This document shows, piece by piece, positions 17,598-25,938 of a DNA stretch of 64,000 nucleotides. The notes under the pieces are model-generated. The model did no database searches. It was not told where the DNA came from and saw only the letters and a program-made list of their open reading frames with translations. Made by a program: the position numbers and the translations under genes. Every line of letters begins with the position of its first letter. Position 1 is the first letter of the stretch. Source of the stretch: Halobacillus campisalis (lineage in GTDB: Bacteria > Bacillota > Bacilli > Bacillales > Halobacillaceae); NCBI RefSeq assembly GCF_030345335.1, contig NZ_JAPVRC010000010.1, forward strand, positions 26,641 to 90,640, given 5' to 3'.

Positions 17598-18549
17598 TGC
17601 ACTTCCCATCTGATTGGAAGTGTTGAACTGCGTCCTTAGGAATATACAGTTCAATATGCTTCGATAAACCATCATCAGGGGTTGGCAGAGTAATTTTTTC
17701 GTCAAACTCTTTCACGTAGAGATGAGCGACTCTCTCGCTGAACCGGAACGTTGTTTGCAGCAGTTCAGCTTCGTACGTAATACAAGGGCCCGACGGTTCA
17801 GAGAATTGGATATCTTGTATGTGAACAAACTGCTGATCGTTGAGAAGCATGTGGTGATCGAAAAATTCCACGATAAAAGGGTTGCGTGGATTTAGTTTGA
17901 TTTCCTCAGCTGTAGCGAACTGCTGGAAAGTCCCCTCATGGAACACTCCGATTTTATCCCCCATCAGCATCGCTTCTTCCCGGTCGTGGGTGACAAAAAT
18001 CGAGGTGATGCCTCGCTTGTCAAGCAGATCCCTCACCCAATACCTCATGTCCTGTCTTAAGTTAGGATCGAGACTGCTGAAGGGTTCATCCAGCAAAAGA
18101 ATCTCAGGTTCAATGGCGAGAGCTCTAGCGAGAGCTACTCGCTGCTGCTGGCCGCCGGATAATTCTGCGGGGAATTGAGCGGCCGCTTCTGTTAAGTTAA
18201 TAGCAGCTAACAAGTCTTTAACGGTTGATTCGGTTTTCTTCCCATTCATATGAGCTCCATAAGCTATATTTTCTGCGACCGTCATATGAGGGAACAGGAG
18301 CGGCTGTTGAAAAACCAGTCCTATATTACGCTGGCGTGCGGACAAACGGGTTACATCTTTTTCTTCTAATAAAATGGTCCCTTGATCTGGTATTTCCAAC
18401 CCCGCTAAAATGCGCAGAAGGGTAGTTTTACCACTTCCTGAGGGTCCGACGATGCTCATTTTTTCTCCTGCTTCTAATTTAAAACTTAAGCTGTTCAGCA
18501 CCTGGTCTATGCGAAACTTCTTTGAAAGACGTTCGACTTGAATAGTCAT
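17584..18549 (-). CDS. ABC transporter ATP-binding protein (YnjD/PotA-like)
   Basis: 321 residues. Walker A is GPSGSGKTTLLR, the Q-loop GLVFQQPLLFPHMTV, the signature LSGGQQQRVALARAL, Walker B EILLLDEPFSSLD and the switch FVTHD. An extra C-terminal domain of about 90 residues follows, as in importer ATPases of the polyamine/iron type. GGAGG stands before the ATG, which overlaps the upstream permease stop by four bases (ATGA). It energises the two permeases of this operon. Confidence 0.93.
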   Translation of the reverse strand: MTIQVERLSKKFRIDQVLNSLSFKLEAGEKMSIVGPSGSGKTTLLRILAGLEIPDQGTILLEEKDVTRLSARQRNIGLVFQQPLLFPHMTVAENIAYGAHMNGKKTESTVKDLLAAINLTEAAAQFPAELSGGQQQRVALARALAIEPEILLLDEPFSSLDPNLRQDMRYWVRDLLDKRGITSIFVTHDREEAMLMGDKIGVFHEGTFQQFATAEEIKLNPRNPFIVEFFDHHMLLNDQQFVHIQDIQFSEPSGPCITYEAELLQTTFRFSERVAHLYVKEFDEKITLPTPDDGLSKHIELYIPKDAVQHFQSDGKCNDEQ

Positions 18550-19346
18550 GTTTGGATCCTCCATGGTTTTCTTGAATAAGGGAGCAGCTGCAGCAGTCCC
18601 TCCACTACGATGTACATAACTAAAGGGAGAATGGCAAACCAAACGGAGAAGGCAGCCATAACAGAGGCATTTGCTGTATCCAGGAAGGGAAAGAAAATCA
18701 TCGGCAGCGTAATGACCTGCCCTCCTCCTATGATGGCGGTAATCGCATATTGGCTTAAACTGATGACGATGGTTAGAAATGTAACGCTTCTGATGGACGT
18801 CCGCAATAAGGGCATCTCAATCGTCAGAAACTGCTTGATCACGGAAGCTCCGAGCATTTGGGATTGTTCCATAAGCGGCCTGCCCACCTCACTGTAAGCA
18901 TGATGAAAAATCTTGATGCTGTAAGGGACGGTGGGAACGAGGTGAATCAATACGACGCCCACCCAGGTATCCGCTAAACCGACTCTGATCATAAAGAGGT
19001 GAAGGCCCATCGCGACCGCTAACACTGGAATTAGTATCGGTGCTAGCAACAGACTCTCTACTATCGTTCTTCCTCGAAAGGAATAGAGGGCTAATGCTTT
19101 TCCACTCGTCAGTCCGATGAATAAATTAATGAGCAGAACCATTGCTCCAATGACAAGCGACCATATGGTGGCGCTCCAGAGGTTCGGGTCAGAAAACAAC
19201 AGGCTCCAGCTGTTCAACTGGAACTGAAGCCCTTCACCACGTTGAAATCTCCAAGGAGCTGTAAAGCTTTGAACAAGGAGAAGGAGCGTTGGAGCAATGA
19301 ATAATAATCCGGCAGTTAAATAAAAAGGAAGATGGTTTCGTTTCAT
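18546..19346 (-). CDS. ABC transporter permease, second subunit
   Basis: 266 residues with six membrane segments. The inner-membrane permease loop EVGRPLMEQSQMLGASVIKQFLTIEMPLLRTSI is the EAA motif that contacts the ATPase. It overlaps both neighbours by one to four bases, so translation is probably coupled. In E. coli ynjC the two permease halves are one fused protein; here they are separate genes. Confidence 0.9.
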   Translation of the reverse strand: MKRNHLPFYLTAGLLFIAPTLLLLVQSFTAPWRFQRGEGLQFQLNSWSLLFSDPNLWSATIWSLVIGAMVLLINLFIGLTSGKALALYSFRGRTIVESLLLAPILIPVLAVAMGLHLFMIRVGLADTWVGVVLIHLVPTVPYSIKIFHHAYSEVGRPLMEQSQMLGASVIKQFLTIEMPLLRTSIRSVTFLTIVISLSQYAITAIIGGGQVITLPMIFFPFLDTANASVMAAFSVWFAILPLVMYIVVEGLLQLLPYSRKPWRIQT

Positions 19347-20206
19347 TACAATCTCCCCCTCATGGCGCGCATACGCTTACGGTTTAAATAGAGATATGCG
19401 GCTAATGCGCCCAGCATAATCAAGAAGCTCGTGCCTGTCATGGCGGCGAACGCCAGCGGCCGATCCTCAAAGCTTCCGCTGTAGAACCATTGATAACTTA
19501 AGACAGAAATCATTTCCGGAAAGGTAGTCCCAAGCAGAGCTGGAACTTCATAGGCTGTCAACGTAAAGGCGAAAATGATCAAAAATATCTCCAGCAGCAC
19601 TGGCAGAATTCTCGGCAATTCGACGGTTTTGAATTGGTCCCATCGACTTCCTCCGAGTGTTTCTACCAGGTCATAATAAGAACGGGGTATGGCGCTGTAG
19701 ACCGGAAATAACATTAAAATGACGAAAGGGATCTCCTTCCAGATGTACGTAAGAATAATTCCGATTCCATTCGAATCCCTCGTCCAAATTGGAAATTCAT
19801 TTGTACTACCTATCCAGCCCAGGGAGACGAGGAGCTGAGAGAACAGACCAGTTTCAGCAAACAGCAGTATAATAATATATCCCCAAACGAGATGAGGAAA
19901 AACCATAGGCAGCCACACAGACAGCCTGGGTATATTTTTTTCTAAATAGCCTGAGAAGGTACGGGTGAGGAGTACACCCGCGACAAGCGACAAAACAGTC
20001 GCAATAAAGGCTGTCCGAATACTGAACAGGAATGAGGCTGTGAAACGATCGGACGCAAATAGTGTCTCATAATGCTCTCCTGTAAAGCCATCTGTTCCTC
20101 TTAAGCTTTCAAGGATAGCCGTCGCTAGACCATAAGAAGGGAGAATAAGAAACAAGAGGGCGGGCAGAAGGAGGAGCCAAGGGTTATTCCTGAACAATCT
20201 CATCAA
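19346..20206 (-). CDS. ABC transporter permease, first subunit
   Basis: 286 residues with six membrane segments. The EAA loop is PRSYYDLVETLGGSRWDQFKTVELPRILPVLLE. The gene begins inside the last 23 bases of the substrate-binding protein gene and ends on the first base of the second permease gene. It forms the transmembrane channel with its neighbour. Confidence 0.9.
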   Translation of the reverse strand: MMRLFRNNPWLLLLPALLFLILPSYGLATAILESLRGTDGFTGEHYETLFASDRFTASFLFSIRTAFIATVLSLVAGVLLTRTFSGYLEKNIPRLSVWLPMVFPHLVWGYIIILLFAETGLFSQLLVSLGWIGSTNEFPIWTRDSNGIGIILTYIWKEIPFVILMLFPVYSAIPRSYYDLVETLGGSRWDQFKTVELPRILPVLLEIFLIIFAFTLTAYEVPALLGTTFPEMISVLSYQWFYSGSFEDRPLAFAAMTGTSFLIMLGALAAYLYLNRKRMRAMRGRL

Positions 20207-21419
20207 ACCAATAATCCTCGATCCACTCTACATAGTCTGCTTCTGACTCCGGTAAAAAGCTCTCTTCCAACTCCTGCTGGTCCAACACACTGTCTCCTCG
20301 TTCTACTTTTTCGAATTCTTCACGCATGCTGTCTGGTAATTTCTCATAACTTATTGGCGTATTTTCACCCCAGTAGTCCTGCTTCAGCTTTGAAAGCTGA
20401 GCCTCGGGTGAAAGCATATAATTGATGGCGGCGAGAGCTCCTTCTTTATTCGTACTATTGAAAGGAATGGATAAAAAGTGAGTATTTCCTATCGAACCTG
20501 GCTCCATAACGAAGGATTTTGTGGAATCAGGGAAGGTACCTTCATCGATAAGTTTTTCAGCCCTCGCTTCGTTGTACCCCATTGTCATTGACACTTCACC
20601 TTCTCCGTATAAGCGGTCAAGCTCTGTCAATGAGTTCGGATAATGATCCCCGGAACGCCATAAGTCAGGTTCTATTTCATTTAAATATGTCCACATTCCT
20701 TCTGCCTTTTCGTTCACCTCATCGGCTTCGAAAGGCTCACTGTAAATGTCAGATGGCTGTTCAGTCTGTTCGTATAAAAGATGACGCAAGAAAGCATTGC
20801 CAGTGAAATCTTCTGCATTAGGGTAAGTGAACTCCCCTGGATTCTCTGAAATCCATTGCTTCAGTTCAGCAAAGGAAGAAGGAGGCTGCTTCACTTTTTC
20901 ACTATCGTAATGAAATACGAACTGAACCTTGCCCCACGGGGCTTCCATTCCGTCAACATCCGTTCCGAAGTCTGTCGAAAAGGCTGGATCGTCAGTTTGG
21001 TAGTATTCGTTGAAGTTCGGCAAAACATCCACAAAAGAGCCGGCAAGCAGGTCATTGTCTTTAGCCGTTTTGAAATTCTCCCCGTTCAGCCAAATGATAT
21101 CAATGGTTCCTTCTTGCTTCCCGGCCTGTTGTTCTGTTTGGAGTTTTTGCAGAATTTCTTCGGTCTCCATAGGAATGCGTTCAAGCTCCACCCCGTACTC
21201 ATCTTCTAATTGAGGCTGCAGCCATTCATCAATATATTGATTGATCCCTTCATCGCCGCCCCACATATAAAGGCGCACTTCTGTACCTTCTGATTCAGCT
21301 TCAATATCCGCCCACGACTGTGCGGTTATGTCGTCGATAGAAGAAGCTGCTTCTTCCTGACTGCATGCACTAATTATGAGAAGTGAAGCTAGGATGATTG
21401 GAAAATAAAATGTTTTCAT
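20184..21419 (-). CDS. ABC transporter substrate-binding lipoprotein (YnjB-like)
   Basis: 411 residues with a lipoprotein signal (ILASLLIISACSQEE, lipid attachment Cys19). The mature part has the family-1 binding-protein pattern (VRLYMWGGDEGINQYIDEWLQPQL, IDIIWLNGENFKTAKDNDLL, APWGKVQFVFHYDSEKV) seen in the YnjB group of COG4134. The ligand is unknown; the order binding protein - two permeases - ATPase resembles thiamine, iron and polyamine importers. TAGGAG precedes the ATG. It is first in a tightly overlapping five-gene minus-strand operon. Confidence 0.87.
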   Translation of the reverse strand: MKTFYFPIILASLLIISACSQEEAASSIDDITAQSWADIEAESEGTEVRLYMWGGDEGINQYIDEWLQPQLEDEYGVELERIPMETEEILQKLQTEQQAGKQEGTIDIIWLNGENFKTAKDNDLLAGSFVDVLPNFNEYYQTDDPAFSTDFGTDVDGMEAPWGKVQFVFHYDSEKVKQPPSSFAELKQWISENPGEFTYPNAEDFTGNAFLRHLLYEQTEQPSDIYSEPFEADEVNEKAEGMWTYLNEIEPDLWRSGDHYPNSLTELDRLYGEGEVSMTMGYNEARAEKLIDEGTFPDSTKSFVMEPGSIGNTHFLSIPFNSTNKEGALAAINYMLSPEAQLSKLKQDYWGENTPISYEKLPDSMREEFEKVERGDSVLDQQELEESFLPESEADYVEWIEDYWFDEIVQE

Positions 21420-21576
21420 GAGAATCTCCTATCCGAAAGGTGGTGGTCTTCGTAATGTAGCAAAGAAATAATGGTGTGTATGTAACCTATCATACAAATA
21501 TTTTATGCTCAGGGAAACCATTTAAACTGCATGAATATGTAAAAACGGGGGTAGGTAATAAGGGGAGGTGGAACAT

Positions 21577-22167
21577 ATGCTGACGCATCAATTCGAACAG
21601 CCGAAAGGCCGGGTAGGAAAACTGATCGGCCGTTTCATGGCTTATGAAAATAATGAACTAAACAAATGGACGCAATCCTTTTTGAATATAGAGAATGGAG
21701 ATACGGTGCTTGAGGTGGGATTTGGTCCCGGAGAAGGACTCACTACGCTTGCAGAAAATTATCCAGCTTCCGATTTAATAGGGATTGATCCTTCGGAAGC
21801 TATGGTGGACATGGTGGTGAAAAAGCTGCATGAAAAAAGAGGAGACCAGCAGTTTCTTCTCATTCATGGGAAGGCAGAAACGATTTCCTCTGTGAGACAC
21901 ACGATTGATAAGGTGTATGCAGTGAATAATGTCACCTTTTGGGATAACCCCGTGCAAAGGCTGAGTGAAATTCGTCAAAGAATGGTCAAGGGAGGCAAGA
22001 TCGCTCTTACACTTTGTCCGCATGAAGAGGGAGCGACAGATGATACGACTGAAGTGCTCGGCGGGCAGTTGACCTCCTTGCTGCAAGATTCGGGGTTTCA
22101 GCGAATAGAAGTCTTTATTAAGCCGACAAAACCGAACAATACCGTATGCGCAGTCGCTATGAATTAA
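21577..22167 (+). CDS. Class I SAM-dependent methyltransferase
   Basis: 196 residues. Motif I is VLEVGFGPGEGLTTLAE and the following acidic loop is LIGIDPSEAMV, both diagnostic for S-adenosylmethionine binding. VYAVNNVTFWDNPVQRLSEIRQRMVKGGKIALTLCP is the usual motif II-III region. GGGGAGGTGG lies before the ATG at 21577. It diverges from the ABC operon. Substrate unknown. Confidence 0.88.
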   Translation: MLTHQFEQPKGRVGKLIGRFMAYENNELNKWTQSFLNIENGDTVLEVGFGPGEGLTTLAENYPASDLIGIDPSEAMVDMVVKKLHEKRGDQQFLLIHGKAETISSVRHTIDKVYAVNNVTFWDNPVQRLSEIRQRMVKGGKIALTLCPHEEGATDDTTEVLGGQLTSLLQDSGFQRIEVFIKPTKPNNTVCAVAMN

Positions 22168-22186
22168 TACATGGCTTATATAATGG

Positions 22187-22345
22187 TATGGGATGACAGT
22201 ACATGGTGAGACCGGAAGGCGTTAGCCCGAGGAAGCTCACCGTCGCCCATGGAAAGCGGTTGATTTCCCGGACCTTCAAGCGCTATTTTTGTCTCGGGAA
22301 TTTCCTGAAACCAGCTTCCACTCATCACGGTGACGGAACGGTTTC
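22187..22345 (-). repeat. Partial double-hairpin element, copy R3
   Basis: Only one arm and core of a hairpin remain: ACATGGTGAGACC ... GAGGAAGCTCACC ... GCCCATGGAAAGCG ... ATTTCCCGGACCTTCAAGC. It is very close to the hairpin at 39797-39914 in R6, including the outer arm CCCGGACCTTCAAGC, whose partner arm is missing. It probably derives from an R6-like copy. Confidence 0.6.
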
Positions 22346-22407
22346 AGTAGGATCTCCTCCTTAAGTTTAGGATGTGCTAATATAGAATCATCCAGGGAGG
22401 GAAGACG

Positions 22408-22662
22408 ATGATCAAAACGTTGACTAAAGAACAAAGAGAATACATGGTGGAACGCATTCAGACTTATTTTGAGCTGGAGCGAGATGAAGAAATAGGTACG
22501 ATCGCGTCAGAGCAGCTGCTGCAATTCATGATCCAGGAGCTTGGCCCTTTTATGTATAACAAAGGGATAAACGATGCCCGTGAGATGGTAGAACAGAAGG
22601 TATTGAACCTTGATGAAGACTTATTATCGCTAGAACGTCCATCAGGTCATTCTTCCCGATGA
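22408..22662 (+). CDS. DUF2164 family protein
   Basis: 84 residues. LTKEQREYMVERIQTYFELERDEEIGTIASEQLLQFMIQELGPFMYNKGINDAREMVE is the DUF2164 signature (short helical protein, conserved G-x-F-x-Y-N-K/Q-G-x-x-D). Function unknown. AGGGAGGG precedes the ATG. It lies between two repeat copies. Confidence 0.87.
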   Translation: MIKTLTKEQREYMVERIQTYFELERDEEIGTIASEQLLQFMIQELGPFMYNKGINDAREMVEQKVLNLDEDLLSLERPSGHSSR

Positions 22663-22689
22663 TTTCTCTTAAATGTTTACGATAAAAAC

Positions 22690-23201
22690 GAATTTCCCCT
22701 TCAAAAAAAGGAAGGGTATTGATAAGTGAGTTATTCAACAATATGGTAGGATACTTGAAGACTTGAATTCGAGACATTGGGTGTGTGGATCAAAGCGGCG
22801 GGGAATGACTCGCTTTCCGTGGGAGCGCGGTGAGCTTCCTCAGACGTCCCGTCCTGCGGGATCTCACCAAGCACTTTCTTCCCACAGGAGTCTCCCCATT
22901 CCCCGCCGCCCCTCACTTTATATGCACTTCTCGAATTCGCTGTAAAATGAACCTTCTTTTAAACTTGGTATAGTTTCGAGCACCTTCCAATCGGATGGTG
23001 GCTTTAGAAAACGGTGAGACTCCTGTGGGATGTACATGGTAGGTGAGATCCCGGAAGGCGTTAGCCTGAGGAAGCTCACCACATGCCCACGGAAAGCGAT
23101 CCGTTTTCTAAAGCCATCATATCCTTATATAAAAGTCTCGAAACTAAGTATTAAGAATAGGGTGCTTATTTGATATCAACACGGAACTTTAACATAGCTT
23201 A
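22690..23201 (-). repeat. Dispersed double-hairpin element, copy R4
   Basis: It fills the gap 22663-23285. First hairpin: outer arms 22795-22807 and 22897-22909. Second hairpin: outer arms 22997-23014 and 23101-23117. The right end, CTTATTTGATATCAACACGG then AACTTTAACATAGCTTA, is the reverse complement of the left end of R5 and R7. The left end is shortened, and the linker between the hairpins is about 210 bases shorter than in R5. A short frame at 22731-22916 is element sequence. Confidence 0.75.
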
Positions 23202-23205
23202 AATG

Positions 23206-23256
23206 AAAAAACGCGTGAAATCAGTCTTAGAATACTGATTTCACACGTTTTTTGTT
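23206..23256. terminator. Terminator of cadCA
   Basis: AAAAAACGCGTGAAATCAGT and ACTGATTTCACACGTTTTTT form a stem of about 19 bp with A and T runs on the two sides, so it can stop transcription from either direction. It lies 30 bases after the cadA stop. Confidence 0.88.
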
Positions 23257-23285
23257 CAGAGGTTGTTTTGTCCTGCCTCTTAGTT

Positions 23286-25382
23286 TCAACGATGCTTTAA
23301 TAATCGCAAACTATTTAAAGTAACTAAAATGGTAGCTCCCATATCAGCAAATATAGCGATCCAAAGCGTCAGCCAGCCAGGAATGACGAGAAGCAGCGCC
23401 ACGAGCTTGATCGCAATGGAAAATGTAATATTCTGCTTTATGATCGAGAGCGTATGGCGGCTGAGACGGATGGTAAACGGAAGTTTCGATAAATCGTCCT
23501 TCATGAAGACGATATCTGCCGTTTCTAAAGCAGTATCCGTTCCCGCTCCACCTAGTGAAGTACCTATGTCGGCTGTCGCCAGTGCTGGGGCATCATTGAC
23601 TCCGTCACCGATCATCATTATTTTTCCGTATTTCTTTCGGTACTCTTCGATCGCTTCCAGCTTCTGCTCAGGCAGGAGTTCAGCTTGATAATCAGAGATC
23701 CCGATTTCTTCTGCAAGCGACTGGGCGGTTCTCTTGTTATCACCAGTCAGCATGGTCGTACGATTGATCCCGATTTCATGCAGACGCTGAACGATTTCGC
23801 GGCTTTCTTTTCGCACACGGTCCTTAATAGCTAATAATGTGTGCAGCGCTTCTGCTGTGCCTGCGGCAATTACAGTATGGCCTTCTGCCTGCCACTTCTC
23901 AATCAACGATGATTGATCCTCATTCAAGTGGCCGTGGAAAAGAGAAGGGGAACCTACATAGTATGTCTTTCCGCTAATTTGACCTTTTACCCCTCGTCCT
24001 GTCATTGACTCAAATTCCTCTACAGGAAGGTTGTAATTTGTTGAATCACTCTCGGCTTTTTTGACAATAGCTGAAGCGAGAGGGTGGTGCGAGTATTTTT
24101 CGATCGCAGCAATCCAGGCCATGTTTTCCGCTGGATTCCCTAGATGGTGGTGAACATCCGCTACTTCAGGAAATCCTTTTGTCAGGGTACCTGTTTTATC
24201 AAAGGCGACCGTTTGTATTGTGCCGGCTTGCTCCAGGTAAACACCGCCCTTGATCAATACTCCGTTTTTTGCGGCATTGCCAATTGCCGTCACGATTGAT
24301 ACGGGAGTAGAAATGACTAAAGCGCACGGGCAGCCGACTACAAGCACTGCTAACCCTTGGTATATCCATGTAGACCACTCAGCTCCCAGTAATAGAGGCG
24401 GCAAAACAGCTGTTATTACAGCCACAACGATGATCGCAGGAGTGTAATAATGAGCGAACCGATCGACGAAATGCTGAGACGGGGCTTTTTCAGATTGTGC
24501 CTTTTCCACTAACTCAATGATTTTAGCAAGCTTTGTATTTGAGGAAGTTGAAGAAGCAGTTACTTCCACGTATCCGTGCTCGTTTAAGGTCCCAGCGAAC
24601 ACCTCATCTCCCACTCCTTTTTGTACAGGAATGGATTCTCCGGTAATCGCGGCCTGGTTGATGGAAGAGTTCCCTAATGAAATTTCTCCATCGACAGGGA
24701 TTTTCTGGCCGGGTTTAATGAGCAGTGTGTCGCCTATGATAATTTCTTTTGAGGCTATTTCCTGTTCGACTCCGTTGCGTCGTACGAGAGCTCGGTCCGG
24801 CGCCATGTTGAATAAAGTTCTGATAGATTCACGGGCTTTGTTCATCGAATTTGATTCCAAAGCTTCACTGATCGCAAAAAGAATGACGACGACAGCAGCC
24901 TCGCCCCATTCTCCTAGAATCGAAGCTCCGATAATAGCGAGAGTCATTAATGTCCTCATATCGAAAGTAGCCCGACTGAGATTTTGCAGACCTGTAATGA
25001 ATAGTCTGGTTCCTCCTGTGAGGATGGCAGCTATGAATAATCCCGTTGTATAAATGGATGGTTCGCCTGCAGTCCAGAGCACTGTATAAGCCACAATGAG
25101 GAAAAATGCAGCCAGTAACTCCCGGAAATATTTTGAGAAAAAGTGAGGGGAGGAAGCAGGTGATTCCGACTGATCCTCACGAACGCTTAATTTTTCAAAA
25201 GCGCCTGCTTTTTCTAGCTGTTGGACAGTCACGTCACCTGAGACCGTGATTTTGGAGGCGGCAAAGTTCACCTCAGCATGATCTACCCCTCGAATATTCT
25301 TGACGTTTTTTTCAAATGTTCCCGCACAGCCGGCACAAGAGAAACCTTCTACGTAGTACGTTTTTTCAGTTTGTTCAGACAT
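23286..25382 (-). CDS. cadA: Cd(II)/Zn(II)/Pb(II)-translocating P-type ATPase
   Basis: About 698 residues, a P1B heavy-metal exporter. One N-terminal heavy-metal-associated domain carries C16-A-G-C19 in VEGFSCAGCAGTF. The membrane metal site CPC lies in GCPCALVIS (about 24320-24345), the phosphorylation site in DKTGTLTKG (about 24190), and GDGVNDAPALATADIG closes the ATP domain. The start overlaps the end of cadC; M at 25382 was preferred because AAGGT precedes it, but M at 25400 is possible. It confers divalent heavy-metal efflux under control of the adjacent repressor. Confidence 0.95.
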   Translation of the reverse strand: MSEQTEKTYYVEGFSCAGCAGTFEKNVKNIRGVDHAEVNFAASKITVSGDVTVQQLEKAGAFEKLSVREDQSESPASSPHFFSKYFRELLAAFFLIVAYTVLWTAGEPSIYTTGLFIAAILTGGTRLFITGLQNLSRATFDMRTLMTLAIIGASILGEWGEAAVVVILFAISEALESNSMNKARESIRTLFNMAPDRALVRRNGVEQEIASKEIIIGDTLLIKPGQKIPVDGEISLGNSSINQAAITGESIPVQKGVGDEVFAGTLNEHGYVEVTASSTSSNTKLAKIIELVEKAQSEKAPSQHFVDRFAHYYTPAIIVVAVITAVLPPLLLGAEWSTWIYQGLAVLVVGCPCALVISTPVSIVTAIGNAAKNGVLIKGGVYLEQAGTIQTVAFDKTGTLTKGFPEVADVHHHLGNPAENMAWIAAIEKYSHHPLASAIVKKAESDSTNYNLPVEEFESMTGRGVKGQISGKTYYVGSPSLFHGHLNEDQSSLIEKWQAEGHTVIAAGTAEALHTLLAIKDRVRKESREIVQRLHEIGINRTTMLTGDNKRTAQSLAEEIGISDYQAELLPEQKLEAIEEYRKKYGKIMMIGDGVNDAPALATADIGTSLGGAGTDTALETADIVFMKDDLSKLPFTIRLSRHTLSIIKQNITFSIAIKLVALLLVIPGWLTLWIAIFADMGATILVTLNSLRLLKHR

Positions 25383-25740
25383 GGGCGCCACGACCTTCAT
25401 TTAATTGAAAAGCCATAGTTACCATCTGTTTCACCGTAGGGTCAGCCAACGAGTAATAGACAAGCTTGCCTTTCTTTTGCTGTTCCGCTAAGCCGAGCTT
25501 CCTTAAGTGGCGAAGATGATGGGACGCGGTAGCGGATGAACCACCGATGATGTTAGCCACATCACACACACAGAGTTCATCTTCGATCGTAAGCGCAAAG
25601 GCTATTTTAAGACGCGTCTGATCCGCCAACACCTTGAAGATTTCTGAGGCATTGGGCTGAAAGTGCTGATCTATTTTGGATTGGACATTATCGACTGTGT
25701 CCTGGTGGATACACGTTACGTCACATGTTTCTTTAGGCAT
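25375..25740 (-). CDS. cadC: ArsR/SmtB-family metal sensor repressor CadC
   Basis: 121 residues. A winged helix (SSATASHHLRHLRKLGLAEQQKKGKLVYYSL) follows an N-terminal arm. The four cysteines of the CadC-type metal site are present: C6 and C10 (CDVTC) and C57 and C59 (ELCVCD). Metal binding releases the operator and induces cadCA. GGGG lies seven bases before the ATG chosen at 25740. Two palindromic operators overlap the promoter just upstream. Confidence 0.94.
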   Translation of the reverse strand: MPKETCDVTCIHQDTVDNVQSKIDQHFQPNASEIFKVLADQTRLKIAFALTIEDELCVCDVANIIGGSSATASHHLRHLRKLGLAEQQKKGKLVYYSLADPTVKQMVTMAFQLNEGRGAHV

Positions 25741-25756
25741 ATTCATTCCCCTAACA

Positions 25757-25807
25757 TTCAAATGATTGTTTGATTATATTATATTCAAGTGGTCGTTTGA
25801 ATGTCAA
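25757..25807 (-). promoter_or_regulatory. cadCA promoter with two CadC operators
   Basis: On the minus strand TTGACA (25807-25802), an 18-bp spacer and TATAAT (25783-25778) form a consensus promoter. ATTCAAGTGGTCGTTTGAAT (25783-25802) is a palindrome filling the spacer, and TTCAAATGATTGTTTGA (25757-25773) is a second, weaker palindrome downstream. Both resemble the known CadC operator (TCAAATAAATATTTGA). Confidence 0.85.
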
Positions 25808-25907
25808 TGTCAGCCCGCCTTTTTTTGCTGCCTGTGTATGGCTTGTTCGTAATTTTGTGCTCGTATATTCGTGATAATACAGTATTGTCTAGCGTTAATT
25901 CAGGATA

Positions 25908-25936
25908 GAAAAAAAGCCGCATAGGCGGCTTTTTCA
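25908..25936 (-). terminator. Terminator of the BMP-chemoreceptor operon
   Basis: Read on the minus strand, AAAGCCGCC and GGCGGCTTT flank a short loop and are followed by a T run, directly after the chemoreceptor stop codon. Confidence 0.85.
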
Positions 25937-25938
25937 AG

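Noticed and set aside
22731..22916. Overlapping short frames on both strands (also at 47900-48142)
   Set aside because: They translate the conserved hairpin core of the dispersed repeat; the codons follow the palindrome and not a protein.
22187..23201. CRISPR-like array
   Set aside because: Repeats are long, palindromic, unevenly spaced and dispersed over the window; no spacers of uniform length and no cas genes.
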